Below, piece after piece: positions 8,887 to 18,153 of a stretch of DNA of 64,000 nt; the stretch's first letter is position 1; every line of letters starts with the position of its first letter. This stretch comes from Gluconobacter cerevisiae. GTDB taxonomy: Bacteria > Pseudomonadota > Alphaproteobacteria > Acetobacterales > Acetobacteraceae. The stretch lies in the NCBI RefSeq assembly GCF_015244675.1, contig NZ_JABCQO010000002.1, positions 248,001 to 312,000 of the forward strand, in the 5' to 3' direction. The notes under the pieces are model-generated. The model had not been told where the DNA came from. It worked only from the letters and a program-made list of their open reading frames with translations, and did no database searches. Position numbers and translations under genes: made by a program.

Positions 8887-9774
8887 ATGTCTAACCCGAC
8901 TTTTGCAGCCCCCACCCCCGAGATCGACGAGCCCCTGACCGGCCTGGTGCCGTTCGAAGGCCATCCGAAGCAGTATCGCCTTGCCGAGCCGAGCAAGGAA
9001 TACGCACATCTGTATCCGGCCAAGGTGCTGACGGTCCATCACTGGACGGACCGCCTGTTCAGCTTCACCACGACGCGCGACCCCGGCCTTCGTTTCGAGA
9101 ACGGTCAGTTCGCGATGATCGGCATCGAAGTCGAAGGCAAGCCGCTCCTGCGCGCCTATTCGATCGCGTCCGCCAATTACGAAGACAACATGGAGTTCCT
9201 CTCCATTGCCGTTCCCGATGGCCCGCTGACCTCGCGTCTGCGCCATGTGAAGGTGGGCGATACGGTTCTGATCGGCCGCAAGCCGGTTGGTACGCTGCTG
9301 CTCGATAACCTCAAGCCGGGCCGCAACCTGTATTTCCTATCCACGGGCACGGGTCTGGCGCCGTTCATGAGCCTCATCAAAGACCCCGAGGCCTATGAGC
9401 GCTATGAGAACGTGATCCTCAGCCATACCGTCCGCATTTCGGGCGAACTGGCCTATGAGAACCACATTCGCCACGAACTGCCGGAGCACGAGTTCCTCGG
9501 TGAGTTCGTTGCCGGCAAGCTGCGCTACTACCCGGCTGTGACCCGTGAAGACTATGCCGTGACCGATCGCATCACCAAGCTGATCGAGACGGGCAAGATT
9601 TTCGAAGATCTGGGCATCGACAAGCTGGACCCCGAGCATGACCGCGTCATGATCTGCGGTTCGCCGGAAATGCTGGCTGACACCGAAGCCCTGCTGGAGC
9701 GTATGGGCTTTGAGGAAGGCAATATGAGCCATCAGGGTTCGTATGTCGTCGAGAAGGCCTTCGCCGAGCGCTGA
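8887..9774 (+). CDS. fpr: Ferredoxin--NADP(+) reductase
   Basis: A 295-aa flavoprotein that passes electrons between NADPH and ferredoxin or flavodoxin, of the bacterial type used in redox stress and Fe-S metabolism. RAYSIAS near residue 89 is the FAD-binding motif. STGTGLAPF near residue 152 and MICGSPEML near residue 255 bind NADP(H). The C-terminus VEKAFAER is the short aromatic-containing tail typical of the bacterial subclass. gor follows 29 bases later in the same direction, so a redox operon is plausible. Confidence 0.93.
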   Translation: MSNPTFAAPTPEIDEPLTGLVPFEGHPKQYRLAEPSKEYAHLYPAKVLTVHHWTDRLFSFTTTRDPGLRFENGQFAMIGIEVEGKPLLRAYSIASANYEDNMEFLSIAVPDGPLTSRLRHVKVGDTVLIGRKPVGTLLLDNLKPGRNLYFLSTGTGLAPFMSLIKDPEAYERYENVILSHTVRISGELAYENHIRHELPEHEFLGEFVAGKLRYYPAVTREDYAVTDRITKLIETGKIFEDLGIDKLDPEHDRVMICGSPEMLADTEALLERMGFEEGNMSHQGSYVVEKAFAER

Positions 9775-9803
9775 GGTTTGATAACAGGGTACGAAAGGCC
9801 GGA

Positions 9804-11198
9804 ATGATGCAGGATTTTGATCTGTTCGTTATTGGTGCCGGTTCGGGCGGAGTGCGCTGCGCGCGCATTGCCGCCCAGAACGGAGCGCGCGTCGCGATTG
9901 CGGAGCGCCGTCACTGGGGCGGAACCTGCGTCAATCTGGGCTGCGTCCCCAAGAAACTGATGGTCTACGCGGCCGATTATGGCCGCGAGATCGCCGATGC
10001 CCCGTCCTATGGATGGGACGTCGCACCGGTTGCCCATGACTGGTCCACACTGATCAGCGCCAAGGACCGCGAGATCGAGCGCCTCAACCGCATCTATGTC
10101 TCGATGCTGGAAAAGGCGGGGGTGACGCTGTTTACGGGCGATGCCAGCTTCGTGGACGCCCACACGGTTGAAATCGGCCCGTCCGAACTCGCACCGGACG
10201 CGTCGGTCCAGCGTATCCGGGCCAGGAACATCGTGATTGCCACGGGCTCCACACCCACGCGCCTGAATATTCCCGGTGCTGAACACGCCATTGTTTCGGA
10301 CGATGCCTTCCATCTGGCAGATCGTCCCGAGCGCGTCGCCGTGATCGGCAGCGGTTATATCGGGCTTGAATTTGCGGGCATTTTTGCAGGGCTGGGGTCG
10401 AAGGTCGATCTGGTCTTCCGCCAGTCGCATCCTCTGCGCGGTTTCGACAATGAACTGCGCGCCCATCTTTCCGAACTGCTGCCGCTAAACGGCATCAAGG
10501 CGCATCCCGGTCGCTGTCCGGAGCGGATCGAGAAGGTTGGCGAGACTTTCCGTCTGCATCTTGAAGGCGGCGAGATTATCGAGACGGATTGCGTGTTTAT
10601 GGCGACGGGCCGTCATCCCAATCTGGCCCCGCTCAAGCTCGAGACTGCGGGTGTGGCCACATGGGACGGCCGTATTCCGGCCAAGCCCGATGATGCGACG
10701 ACCAACGTGCCCGGCATCTATGCCATCGGTGACGTGACGGACACCTACAACCTCACGCCGACCGCCATTGCCGAAGGTCATATCCTCGCCGAGCGGCTGT
10801 TTGGCGAACCGGGTCGTGAATGGTCCTTCGCCACGACGCCCAAAGCCGTGTTCTTCTCCCAGCCGCTTGCCACGGTTGGTCTGACCGAAGAAGAAGCCGT
10901 GCAGAATCATGACGTGGACATCTACACGACCAGCTTCACGCCGATGCGCCAGGCGCTTTCGGGCCGCAAGAGCAAGACCCTGATGAAGCTGGTCGTGGAC
11001 ACAAAGAGCCAGATCGTGCTCGGTGCCCACATGATTGGCCCGGATGCGCCGGAAATCATTCAGGGCCTTGCCATTGCGATTACGGCAAAGCTGACGAAGC
11101 GGGATTTCGATCGCACGATCGGCCTGCACCCCACCAGCGCAGAGGAATTCGTGACCATGCGAAGCCTCACACGCCACGTTTCCCGAAAAGCAGGCTGA
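9804..11198 (+). CDS. gor: Glutathione-disulfide reductase
   Basis: A 464-aa FAD-dependent pyridine nucleotide-disulfide oxidoreductase that regenerates glutathione with NADPH. The N-terminal FAD motif VIGAGSGG is followed by the redox-active pair Cys42/Cys47 in GGTCVNLGCVPKKLM. The second Rossmann motif VIGSGYIGLEFAG, with Arg in VFRQSHPLRGFD, matches the NADPH site of glutathione reductases. The C-terminal HPTSAEEFVTM supplies the catalytic His-Glu pair. It lacks the metal-binding N-terminal domain and C-terminal cysteine pair of mercuric reductase. Two tandem ATGs mark the start, and either could be used. Confidence 0.95.
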   Translation: MMQDFDLFVIGAGSGGVRCARIAAQNGARVAIAERRHWGGTCVNLGCVPKKLMVYAADYGREIADAPSYGWDVAPVAHDWSTLISAKDREIERLNRIYVSMLEKAGVTLFTGDASFVDAHTVEIGPSELAPDASVQRIRARNIVIATGSTPTRLNIPGAEHAIVSDDAFHLADRPERVAVIGSGYIGLEFAGIFAGLGSKVDLVFRQSHPLRGFDNELRAHLSELLPLNGIKAHPGRCPERIEKVGETFRLHLEGGEIIETDCVFMATGRHPNLAPLKLETAGVATWDGRIPAKPDDATTNVPGIYAIGDVTDTYNLTPTAIAEGHILAERLFGEPGREWSFATTPKAVFFSQPLATVGLTEEEAVQNHDVDIYTTSFTPMRQALSGRKSKTLMKLVVDTKSQIVLGAHMIGPDAPEIIQGLAIAITAKLTKRDFDRTIGLHPTSAEEFVTMRSLTRHVSRKAG

Positions 11199-11204
11199 CA
11201 CATC

Positions 11205-11282
11205 ATGACGGCGCGTACTGGTCTCACGGAGGCCCGGCAGTCGGGCCGTCACAGAATTTCTGAAGGGCAAGACCGGGCATGA
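11205..11282 (+). CDS. Possible 25-codon upstream ORF overlapping the FUSC start
   Basis: An ATG at 11205 opens a 25-codon frame whose TGA (11280-11282) overlaps the ATG of the FUSC gene as ATGA. A hairpin of 6 bp (11231-11236 with 11242-11247) lies inside it. There is no clear Shine-Dalgarno, and the peptide has no recognisable feature beyond being basic. It may be a chance frame. It is listed because its arrangement would couple translation to the exporter. Confidence 0.2.
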   Translation: MTARTGLTEARQSGRHRISEGQDRA

Positions 11283-13318
11283 AGTTTGGCTGGCTGTTTG
11301 CCCCGTCCATCACGTCCGTCATGTTCGCCCTCCGCACCACGGTCGCCTCGCTTCTGGCATTGGCGATTGCGTTGTGGATGGAGCTCGGTGAGCCGCAATG
11401 GGCCGCCATGACCGTCTGGATCGTCGCCCAGAATTCGCGCGGCGAGAGTATTTCCAAAGGACGCTGGCGTCTGGTCGGCACCGTCATCGGGATGGTGATG
11501 GCCATTGTGCTCATGGGGGCCTTCCCGCAGTCTCCTTGGCTGTTCCTGCCGGCTCTCGCCATTTGGGTCGGGCTGTGCGCCGGCCTTGCCACGTTGACAC
11601 ACAACTTCCGCGGTTATGCCCTCGTGCTTGCGGGCTATACCTGCACCATCATCGCGCTGGGCGCGGTGAAGGAACCGGATCACGTCTTCAACATCGCGAT
11701 GGCGCGGGGAACCTATATTTTCCTTGGCGTGATCTGCGAGACGGCGATGGGCATGATTGCGCTTCCCAATGTCGCCGGACGCGCGCGTGAAGAATTGCGG
11801 AACCGTCTTCAGGCCATTCTGACCCGCGCCATCCCGGCGCTGACGGCCGTACTGCGCCAGAAAACGGGCGCGACGGATGATCTCTCCGCGCTGCTGGGGT
11901 CTCTTCAGGCATCCAGCGACCAGATTGAATTCAGCCGTATCGAGATCCGCAGCGAAGGCAACGAGGTCGAACACGCCTATGTCACGCTTGGGCTGGTTGC
12001 GCGCGTCCTCTCGCGTGGACTGGGCCTGCGGACCCGTATGACGTCCGTGACACATCAGCCCGAAGCCCTGCGGCCGTTTCTGGAAAACATGGCCAATGCT
12101 CTGGACGGCTTGCCGGAGCGTCTGGTGACGGATCGGCGCGGAATCGGCGCTCTGGTGCAGGCCGAGGCCCTTCTGGCGGAGTGTCGCGGGCGTATGCAGA
12201 CCGTTCTGCCCCGCGACGACGAGGATTCCCTGAACGAGGGCATCATCCTTACAGGCGTGGAAGTCATGCTGTCCGATCTGTGTGAGACGATGCGGTCCTA
12301 TCGGGCCAGCGTGGATGGAGCGCCGGTCTCGGAGCGCCATCGCCTGACCCGAAATCCAGACTGGCGCGCGTCCATGCGCAACGGTATCCGCACGACCGTG
12401 GCGCTACTGTTCGGCGCCTATGTCTGGGAAGTCACGGCCTGGCCGCAGGGGAGTGTGTTCCTGACCTTTATCGCTGTGGTCTGCGCGCGTTTCGCAACTT
12501 TCGAGAACACCGTGCTGCTGAGTTCCGCATTTTTCTACGGTGCGTTTTTTGCGGCTCTGGCGAGCATCATCCCGGTCTTCATCGTCATGCCGGTTACGGC
12601 GAATTATCCGTTCTTCTGCCTTGTGGTCGGATTCTTCATGATGATAGGCGGTCTGGCCGCTCGCAATCCGTCCACGGCGGTCATGGCGGCGTCCTATGGC
12701 ACGTTCTTTCCGTTCCTTCTGGGGATGGACAATCAGGGACGTATCAACGAACTCGGCTGGTTCAATACCACCATAGCCCTACTGCTGGGCCTGGGGGCGG
12801 GCGTGATCATCTTCCGTGCCGTTCTGCCGTTTACCCCGGCCCGTGCGGGTGAAGTTCTGCGCTATCAGCTCAAGCGTAGTCTGCGACGTCTGGCACTGCC
12901 GGGTGTCGTGATGGACGAATATGTCTGGATCAATGAAGGCACGCAGAGCATGGAGCGCGCCGTGCGTTTTGCGGGCTCCCTGTCCAGCGACCGGGCAGAA
13001 GCCATGCTGCGCGGAACGCTTTCTGTGCTGACGGTCGGGCGAAATGTGCTGATGCTGCGCAAGCTCGCGCAGCATGGAAGCCTGCCTGACACGGCGGTAG
13101 CTGCGGTGGATGGGCTGGTTCGCAACCTGTCCCGCCGCAAACTGCCCCTGACACACACGACCGCGACCATCGACCCGACACTCGAAGAGCTCTATGCGCT
13201 GGAGCGACAGTCGCAAGACCCGTCGATCCGCCATGACCTAGTGTTGGCCATCGGCTCCCTGCTGATCGTGCGGACGGAAATGCCGGTCAGCAGGGCGTTT
13301 CTCAAAGGCGCGTTCTGA
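11279..13318 (+). CDS. FUSC-family efflux protein
   Basis: A 679-aa inner-membrane protein of the fusaric acid resistance / aromatic acid exporter type (AaeB-like). It has the duplicated layout of the family. About six hydrophobic segments lie in residues ~15-170, followed by a ~200-residue soluble region. A second set of hydrophobic segments spans ~375-520, and a soluble C-terminal tail closes the protein. The family exports aromatic carboxylic acids, usually with a periplasmic adaptor (AaeA-like) that is not encoded next door. It follows gor by 80 bases. The substrate cannot be read from sequence. Confidence 0.85.
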   Translation: MKFGWLFAPSITSVMFALRTTVASLLALAIALWMELGEPQWAAMTVWIVAQNSRGESISKGRWRLVGTVIGMVMAIVLMGAFPQSPWLFLPALAIWVGLCAGLATLTHNFRGYALVLAGYTCTIIALGAVKEPDHVFNIAMARGTYIFLGVICETAMGMIALPNVAGRAREELRNRLQAILTRAIPALTAVLRQKTGATDDLSALLGSLQASSDQIEFSRIEIRSEGNEVEHAYVTLGLVARVLSRGLGLRTRMTSVTHQPEALRPFLENMANALDGLPERLVTDRRGIGALVQAEALLAECRGRMQTVLPRDDEDSLNEGIILTGVEVMLSDLCETMRSYRASVDGAPVSERHRLTRNPDWRASMRNGIRTTVALLFGAYVWEVTAWPQGSVFLTFIAVVCARFATFENTVLLSSAFFYGAFFAALASIIPVFIVMPVTANYPFFCLVVGFFMMIGGLAARNPSTAVMAASYGTFFPFLLGMDNQGRINELGWFNTTIALLLGLGAGVIIFRAVLPFTPARAGEVLRYQLKRSLRRLALPGVVMDEYVWINEGTQSMERAVRFAGSLSSDRAEAMLRGTLSVLTVGRNVLMLRKLAQHGSLPDTAVAAVDGLVRNLSRRKLPLTHTTATIDPTLEELYALERQSQDPSIRHDLVLAIGSLLIVRTEMPVSRAFLKGAF

Positions 13319-13326
13319 CGCGCCTT
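13305..13326. terminator. Hairpin shared by convergent FUSC and hydrolase genes
   Basis: AAGGCGCG (13305-13312) pairs with CGCGCCTT (13319-13326). The six-base loop TTCTGA contains the FUSC stop codon. No long T-run follows on either strand, so termination efficiency is doubtful. The stop of the minus-strand hydrolase starts in the same hairpin. Confidence 0.4.
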
Positions 13327-14150
13327 CAGGGGGTAGCGAGGAAGCGGAGCAGATCCTCGTTCACCCGCTCCGCATGGGTCATGAACAGCCCGTGCGGCGC
13401 GCCTTCATAGGAAATCCAGGTCGAACCCGGAATGGCCGCAGCGGCCTTTTCGCCGGAAATTTCCGCGGGAACGGTTGAATCACCTGTTCCATGGATCACC
13501 AGCGTGGGAACGGTAAAGGCCTGAAGATCCGGACGGAAGTCGGTCGTGCCCCATGCATCCACGCAGTCCAATGTTGCCATCGGGCTTGCCATGCTTGCCA
13601 GCAGGAAGGACCAGTCCAGCACGCCTTGGCTGACGGGGTGATGGAGCATGCTGACGCCGTAGAATTCGGGAAGGAAGTCTTTCAGGAAGCCAAAACGGTC
13701 CTGACGGATTTTCTGCTTGATGCCGTCGAGCACGGAAATGTCCACACCCTTGGGATTGTCGGACGTCTTGAGCAGGAATGGCACGACGGATGACAGCAGA
13801 ACAGTTTTGGAAATGCGCGAGCGACCATGGCGGCTCAGATAGCGGGCGACTTCGCCGCCGCCCATGGAGAAGCCGACCAGCGTCGCATCCCACAGATCGA
13901 GCTGTTCGAGAATGACCGCCAGATCATCGGCGAAAGTATCGTAGTCGTAGCAGTCGATCGGGTGGCCTGACTGGCCGAAGCCCCGCCGGTCATAGGTGAT
14001 GACGCGGTAGCCCGCTTCCACCAGTGCCAGCGTCTGCTTTTCCCACATGTCCCCGGTGAGGGGCCAGCCATGGATCAGGACGACAGGCTTTCCCGCGCCC
14101 ATATCCTTGACGTGCAGACTCGTTCCATCAGTGGCGGTGATATACGGCAT
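13326..14150 (-). CDS. Alpha/beta hydrolase, non-heme haloperoxidase/esterase type
   Basis: A 274-aa single-domain alpha/beta hydrolase. HGWP at residues 27-30 forms the oxyanion region. The nucleophile elbow GFSMGGG places Ser95. The acid lies in HGTGDSTVP and the catalytic His in GAPHGLF near the C-terminus. The overall pattern (ITYDRRGFGQSG, MGGGEVARYL) matches the cofactor-free 'chloroperoxidase'/arylesterase group, whose natural substrates are mostly esters or lactones. There is no signal peptide, so it is cytosolic. It converges on the FUSC gene. The specific substrate is unknown. Confidence 0.88.
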   Translation of the reverse strand: MPYITATDGTSLHVKDMGAGKPVVLIHGWPLTGDMWEKQTLALVEAGYRVITYDRRGFGQSGHPIDCYDYDTFADDLAVILEQLDLWDATLVGFSMGGGEVARYLSRHGRSRISKTVLLSSVVPFLLKTSDNPKGVDISVLDGIKQKIRQDRFGFLKDFLPEFYGVSMLHHPVSQGVLDWSFLLASMASPMATLDCVDAWGTTDFRPDLQAFTVPTLVIHGTGDSTVPAEISGEKAAAAIPGSTWISYEGAPHGLFMTHAERVNEDLLRFLATP

Positions 14151-14216
14151 GGTTCTGATCCTCGAAGGCGTTCATACGAGGATCAGAACTTGCTGCCGGG
14201 GTTTTGGTTGCGTGTC

Positions 14217-14630
14217 TTACCAGCCGTTTCCACGCGGCGCGACATAGCCGTTGCCGGTCGCGTCGCCGAGCTGGCCGGACTGCGTGTTATTGCTGCCCTG
14301 ATAGGACGATCCGAACTTGGACAGGTTCGCGCCCGTGACGGAATCACGTTCCACGCCGGCTTCATGATCCGGGTCCGGACCATGCTCGAAATCGTTGGAC
14401 GGCGTATCGGCATATCCCGGAGGCGGCTTGCGGTGGCCACGTGCCCGGAAATGCTCACCGCCATTGATGGTTGGCTTCTGCGCCTGCGTATCGCTCTGGC
14501 CAGGCTGCACGGGAAGTGTCGTGCCTGACGCATAAGGCTGACCGAATGTGGCGGTCTGGGCCTGTGCCGCCCCTGCCACCAGAGCAGTCGCCAGCAGGGC
14601 ATGGCAGAAGAAACGGGAAGAGGACAACAT
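14217..14630 (-). CDS. Small secreted protein of unknown function
   Basis: I chose ATG at 14630, which gives 137 aa opening with a signal peptide (MLSSSRFFCHALLATALVAG, cleavage after AQA). Longer upstream starts would bury that signal. The mature part is hydrophilic, rich in Gly, Asn, Ser, Gln and Pro, and has no recognised domain. It is likely periplasmic or extracellular and partly disordered. It stands alone on the minus strand, 66 bases upstream of the hydrolase start, and may be co-transcribed with it. Confidence 0.6.
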   Translation of the reverse strand: MLSSSRFFCHALLATALVAGAAQAQTATFGQPYASGTTLPVQPGQSDTQAQKPTINGGEHFRARGHRKPPPGYADTPSNDFEHGPDPDHEAGVERDSVTGANLSKFGSSYQGSNNTQSGQLGDATGNGYVAPRGNGW

Positions 14631-14686
14631 GTGATCCAGTCCTTGGCCGATCATGACAACAAGACTGCCTTCCGGGCAAAAGAGAG

Positions 14687-14701
14687 CGTCAGGTTCTGAC
14701 G
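14687..14701. promoter_or_regulatory. Inverted repeat in the divergent region before alkB
   Basis: CGTCAG, GTT, CTGACG is a perfect 6-3-6 dyad in the 219-base region between the secreted-protein gene (minus) and alkB (plus). It could be an operator for either gene. No regulator is identifiable. Confidence 0.25.
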
Positions 14702-14777
14702 TTTCCCCGGCAGGCGGCATATCCATTTATCATCGGCCTGCTTTGAGCCGGGTTCAAGAGTTCTTTTCCCCTGTAAA

Positions 14778-14791
14778 GACCCCTGAGGGTC
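14778..14791 (+). promoter_or_regulatory. Hairpin over the ribosome site of the alkB upstream ORF
   Basis: GACCC (14778-14782), loop CTGA, GGGTC (14787-14791). The GAGGG Shine-Dalgarno of the 17-codon upstream ORF lies partly in the loop and partly in the 3' arm. The hairpin could therefore limit ribosome loading. Confidence 0.3.
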
Positions 14792-14796
14792 CCCAT

Positions 14797-14850
14797 ATGA
14801 AAGACATGTCGAAATTCGGGAGGTTTTATCGCCGTTCGGAGAGATATTGA
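14797..14850 (+). CDS. Putative 17-aa leader peptide coupled to alkB
   Basis: ATG at 14797 has GAGGG seven bases upstream and opens a 17-codon frame rich in Lys, Arg, Phe and Tyr. Its TGA (14848-14850) shares a base with the alkB ATG as TGATG, so reinitiation into alkB is plausible. The reading rests on the ribosome site and the exact overlap. Expression is not shown. Confidence 0.35.
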   Translation: MKDMSKFGRFYRRSERY

Positions 14851-15503
14851 TGGATGATCTTTTCGCCGCCTTGCGTCCCCGGACCGTTCTGGCGGATGGC
14901 GCGGTATGGTTGCCCGGCTTTGCGCTGCCGGATGCCTCTGCGCTCCATCAGGCCGTCTCGGATGTAAGCGCCGCTGCGCCTTTTCGTCATTTCAACACAC
15001 GCATGGGTCCGATGTCCGCCGCCATGACCTCCTGTGGAGCTTGTGGCTGGACCGCCGATCCCACCGGATATCGCTACACCCGGACCGATCCTTTAAGCAG
15101 TCAGCTCTGGCCCGCAATGCCGGACATCCTTCGTCATCTTGCCATCCGTGCAGCAGCGGAAGCCGGATATAACGGTTTCGATCCCACGTCCTGCCTCATC
15201 AACCGCTATGCGCCGGGAGCGGGCATGGGACTGCATCAGGACCGTGATGAGGAACGGCCGGAAGCGCCGGTTGTATCGGTATCTCTTGGCGTCCCAGCAC
15301 GCTTTTCGTTCGGAGGGCTCACCCGGAATGATCCCAAACGGATCATTGAGCTGCGCGATGGGGACGTTGTGGTCTGGGGTGGCGCATCGCGATTTGCGTG
15401 GCACGGGGTCTCCCGCATTCGCGAAACATTCCATCTGCAGACAGGAGCCATGCGATACAATCTGACGTTTCGCGCTATCAACGTCGCGCTTTTTCGGCCA
15501 TAA
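14850..15503 (+). CDS. alkB: AlkB-type DNA/RNA dealkylase
   Basis: A 217-aa Fe(II)/2-oxoglutarate dioxygenase that oxidatively removes methyl groups from 1-methyladenine and 3-methylcytosine. The iron triad is His129 and Asp131 (GLHQDRDE) with His185 (FAWHGVSR). The 2-oxoglutarate-binding arginines lie in RYNLTFR (Arg202, Arg208). The length matches E. coli AlkB. ATG at 14850 is preferred over TTG at 14847 because GGAGAG is well spaced. No ada or alkA gene is nearby. The DAHP synthase gene starts 47 bases downstream. Confidence 0.93.
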   Translation: MDDLFAALRPRTVLADGAVWLPGFALPDASALHQAVSDVSAAAPFRHFNTRMGPMSAAMTSCGACGWTADPTGYRYTRTDPLSSQLWPAMPDILRHLAIRAAAEAGYNGFDPTSCLINRYAPGAGMGLHQDRDEERPEAPVVSVSLGVPARFSFGGLTRNDPKRIIELRDGDVVVWGGASRFAWHGVSRIRETFHLQTGAMRYNLTFRAINVALFRP

Positions 15504-15550
15504 CCAGCGCCCCGCAACTCTCGCATTCACACCTTTCCGGAGGGCATTTG

Positions 15551-16939
15551 ATGCACCCCTCGAGCCAGACCCCGACGTCCACCAACACGATGTCCTGGTC
15601 TCCTGCAAGCTGGCGTTCCCGTCCCATCGTCCAGGCTCCGTCCTATGCGGATGAAGCGGCGCTTGCTGCTGTCGAAGCTCGTCTGCATCGATATCCACCG
15701 CTGGTTTTTGCGGGGGAAGCCCGTCGCCTCAAGACCCGTCTGGCCGCAGCCTCGCGTGGTGAGGCCTTCGTCCTTCAGGGCGGCGCCTGTGCCGAGAGCT
15801 TTGACGAGTTCACTGCCGACATCGTGCGCGATACGTTTCGTGTCCTGCTCCAGATGGCGGTTGTGCTGACATTCGCCGCCAAGGTTCCGGTCGTAAAGAT
15901 CGGGCGCATGGCGGGCCAGTACGCCAAGCCGCGCTCGGCCAATACCGAGACGATCGATGGCGTGACATTGCCGTGCTATCGCGGTGATATCATCAATGGC
16001 CCGGAATTTACGCCTGAAGCCCGTATTCCTGACCCGCGCCGTATGGAGACCGGATATTTCCAGTCCGCCGGCGTGATGAACCTGCTCCGTGCTTTCGCGC
16101 ATGGCGGTTATGCGAACCTGCATCAGGTCCATAGCTGGAACCTTGGTTTCGTAGAGCGCTCTCCGCTCGCCGCGCGCTATCAGGATCTGGCGCATCGCAT
16201 CGACGAGACACTGTCGTTCCTGCGGGCTTGCGGTTTCGACGGTTCGGCTTCGCAGATTGATGAGACGGAGTTCTACACGTCTCACGAAGCCCTGCTGCTG
16301 CCGTACGAGCAGGCCCTGACCCGTGTGGACAGCACGAGCGGTGATTACTACGACTGCTCCGCGCACTTCCTGTGGATCGGTGACCGTACGCGTCAGCCGG
16401 ACGGCGCGCATGTCGAGTTCCTGCGCGGTGTGCAGAACCCGATCGGCATCAAGGTTGGCCCGACCACAACGGTCGCGGATCTCGAAAAGCTGCTAGAAAT
16501 CCTGAACCCGCAGGACGAGGCCGGGCGTATCACGCTGATCTCACGCATGGGCAAGGACAAGGTGCGCGAGCATCTGCCGCCGCTGCTCGATGCGGTGAAC
16601 CGCACGGGCCGCACCGTGACATGGCTGTGCGATCCGATGCACGGCAACACCACGACCACGGCCAGCAAGATCAAGACCCGTTCCTTCGACAACATCCTTG
16701 GTGAAGTGCTCGGCTTCTTCGACGTGTTCGAGGCTGCGGGCCGTCGTCCGGGCGGGATCCATCTTGAAATGACGGGTCAGGACGTCACGGAATGCATCGG
16801 TGGTGCCCAGTGCCTCACCGAGGATGATCTGGCCGGTCGCTATGAAACATTCTGTGATCCGCGCCTTAATGCGGAACAGTCCCTTGAAATGGCCTTCCTT
16901 CTTGCTCAGGAATTGACGGGACGAGCAGGAAAGAAATAA
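15551..16939 (+). CDS. aroG: Class II (plant-like) DAHP synthase
   Basis: Condenses phosphoenolpyruvate and erythrose-4-phosphate to DAHP, the first step of the shikimate pathway. GGACAESF near residue 79 carries the metal-binding Cys. The other metal ligands are expected in [19 protein letters not shown] and CDPRLN. At 462 aa it is the class II form, unrelated in sequence to E. coli AroF/G/H. I chose ATG at 15551 because CGGAGG lies nine bases upstream. An in-frame extension into alkB is unlikely. The stop overlaps the pncB start (TAATG). aroKB at 39 kb supplies two later steps. Confidence 0.95.
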   Translation: MHPSSQTPTSTNTMSWSPASWRSRPIVQAPSYADEAALAAVEARLHRYPPLVFAGEARRLKTRLAAASRGEAFVLQGGACAESFDEFTADIVRDTFRVLLQMAVVLTFAAKVPVVKIGRMAGQYAKPRSANTETIDGVTLPCYRGDIINGPEFTPEARIPDPRRMETGYFQSAGVMNLLRAFAHGGYANLHQVHSWNLGFVERSPLAARYQDLAHRIDETLSFLRACGFDGSASQIDETEFYTSHEALLLPYEQALTRVDSTSGDYYDCSAHFLWIGDRTRQPDGAHVEFLRGVQNPIGIKVGPTTTVADLEKLLEILNPQDEAGRITLISRMGKDKVREHLPPLLDAVNRTGRTVTWLCDPMHGNTTTTASKIKTRSFDNILGEVLGFFDVFEAAGRRPGGIHLEMTGQDVTECIGGAQCLTEDDLAGRYETFCDPRLNAEQSLEMAFLLAQELTGRAGKK

Positions 16940-18153
16940 TGACCGCTTCCGATCCCCAGAACACTCCACAGGCCGCGCTCCAGCGCGCGCTTGGCACTCT
17001 CGGTCCGCTGGACGAGAAAACCATCGAAGCGCGGACGGACGCCTATTTCGGGCGAACGCGGCATATCGTGGAGCATTTCGGGGATTCCCGCGTCACCTAT
17101 GCGGTGTTCATCCGCCGCCCGGTGATTGCGGCGTGCGGTCTGGTCACGCAGTGGCTGAAGAACGTGGCGGAAGCGCAGGGCTTCGACCTTCAATGCCGGG
17201 AAATGTATGCCGAGGGCCAATGGGTCGGTGCGGGTGAGCCGTTGCTGTACCTGACCGGCAGTTTCAGCCGTCTGGCGCCGCTGGAAACACTGGTGCTCCA
17301 GCGGATCGGTTCGACCTGCGTGGCGGCACACAATGCCTATCAGATGGCCATGGCGCTCCCCTCCATTCCGTTCCTCGCGATGGACGCCCGGCACTGCGCG
17401 GGCTTCGAGATGCAGGAACAGATGGCCTATGCGGCGGGCGTCGGCTCCCGTGCGGCGCGCAAGGAAGGCGCTCGCGGCTTCATCGGCAATGCCAATGACG
17501 CCACGGCCGGTTTCTTCGGTCTGGAGGCCGGTCTGGGCACGATGCCCCATGCCCTGATCGGTTATGCAGGCTCCACGCTGCGCGCGGCGGAAATGTATGA
17601 CGAGGTCTATCCGAACGATCCGCTGACGGTGTTGGTGGATTATTTCGGACAGGAAATCACGGATGCGCTCGCCGTCTGCCGCCGCTTTCCCGAGCGCGCT
17701 GCGAGGGGCCATCTGAGTGTCCGTCTGGATACGCATGGCGGTCGCTTCCTTGAAGGACTGGACCCCCAGACCTCATATGGTGTGCTTGAGCGTCACACGC
17801 CGGGCACCATCCGCCGCTATCGTTCCGATCAGGAACTGCGCGATCTGGTGGGAACGGGCGTGTCGGCGGCGGCGATCTGGCGCATGAGGGAGGCTCTGGA
17901 CCATGCGGGCTTCCATCATGTCAGGATCGTTGCCTCTTCCGGCTTCAACGTCGCCAAATGTTCGACGATGCGGGACGCTCATGCCCCGATTGACGTGATC
18001 GGCAGCGGGTCCTTCATCCCCGACCGCTGGTCCGAAACCTATGCAACGGCTGATATCGTGGCCTATGACGGGCAGCCCCGCGTCAAACTCGGACGCGAGT
18101 TCCTGCTCCAGAAGGTCCGTGACAGCCACGAGACATCCAAGGACATTTCATGA
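16939..18153 (+). CDS. pncB: Nicotinate phosphoribosyltransferase
   Basis: Converts nicotinate and PRPP to nicotinate mononucleotide in NAD salvage. The 404-aa protein shows the family pattern: an N-terminal Tyr/Phe-rich segment, AMDARHCAGFEMQEQ in mid-protein, GFIGNANDATAGF, and a phosphate-binding ASSGFNVAKCS near residue 335. It starts on the last base of the aroG stop (TAATG) and ends in ATGA with the next gene, so the three are probably one transcript. There is no metabolic reason for the aroG-pncB link beyond co-expression. Confidence 0.88.
   Translation: MTASDPQNTPQAALQRALGTLGPLDEKTIEARTDAYFGRTRHIVEHFGDSRVTYAVFIRRPVIAACGLVTQWLKNVAEAQGFDLQCREMYAEGQWVGAGEPLLYLTGSFSRLAPLETLVLQRIGSTCVAAHNAYQMAMALPSIPFLAMDARHCAGFEMQEQMAYAAGVGSRAARKEGARGFIGNANDATAGFFGLEAGLGTMPHALIGYAGSTLRAAEMYDEVYPNDPLTVLVDYFGQEITDALAVCRRFPERAARGHLSVRLDTHGGRFLEGLDPQTSYGVLERHTPGTIRRYRSDQELRDLVGTGVSAAAIWRMREALDHAGFHHVRIVASSGFNVAKCSTMRDAHAPIDVIGSGSFIPDRWSETYATADIVAYDGQPRVKLGREFLLQKVRDSHETSKDIS

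Noticed and set aside
9804..11198. Mercuric reductase as the identity of the disulfide oxidoreductase
   Set aside because: There is no N-terminal metal-binding domain or C-terminal Cys pair. The NADPH-site Arg and the HPTSAEEF end match glutathione reductase.
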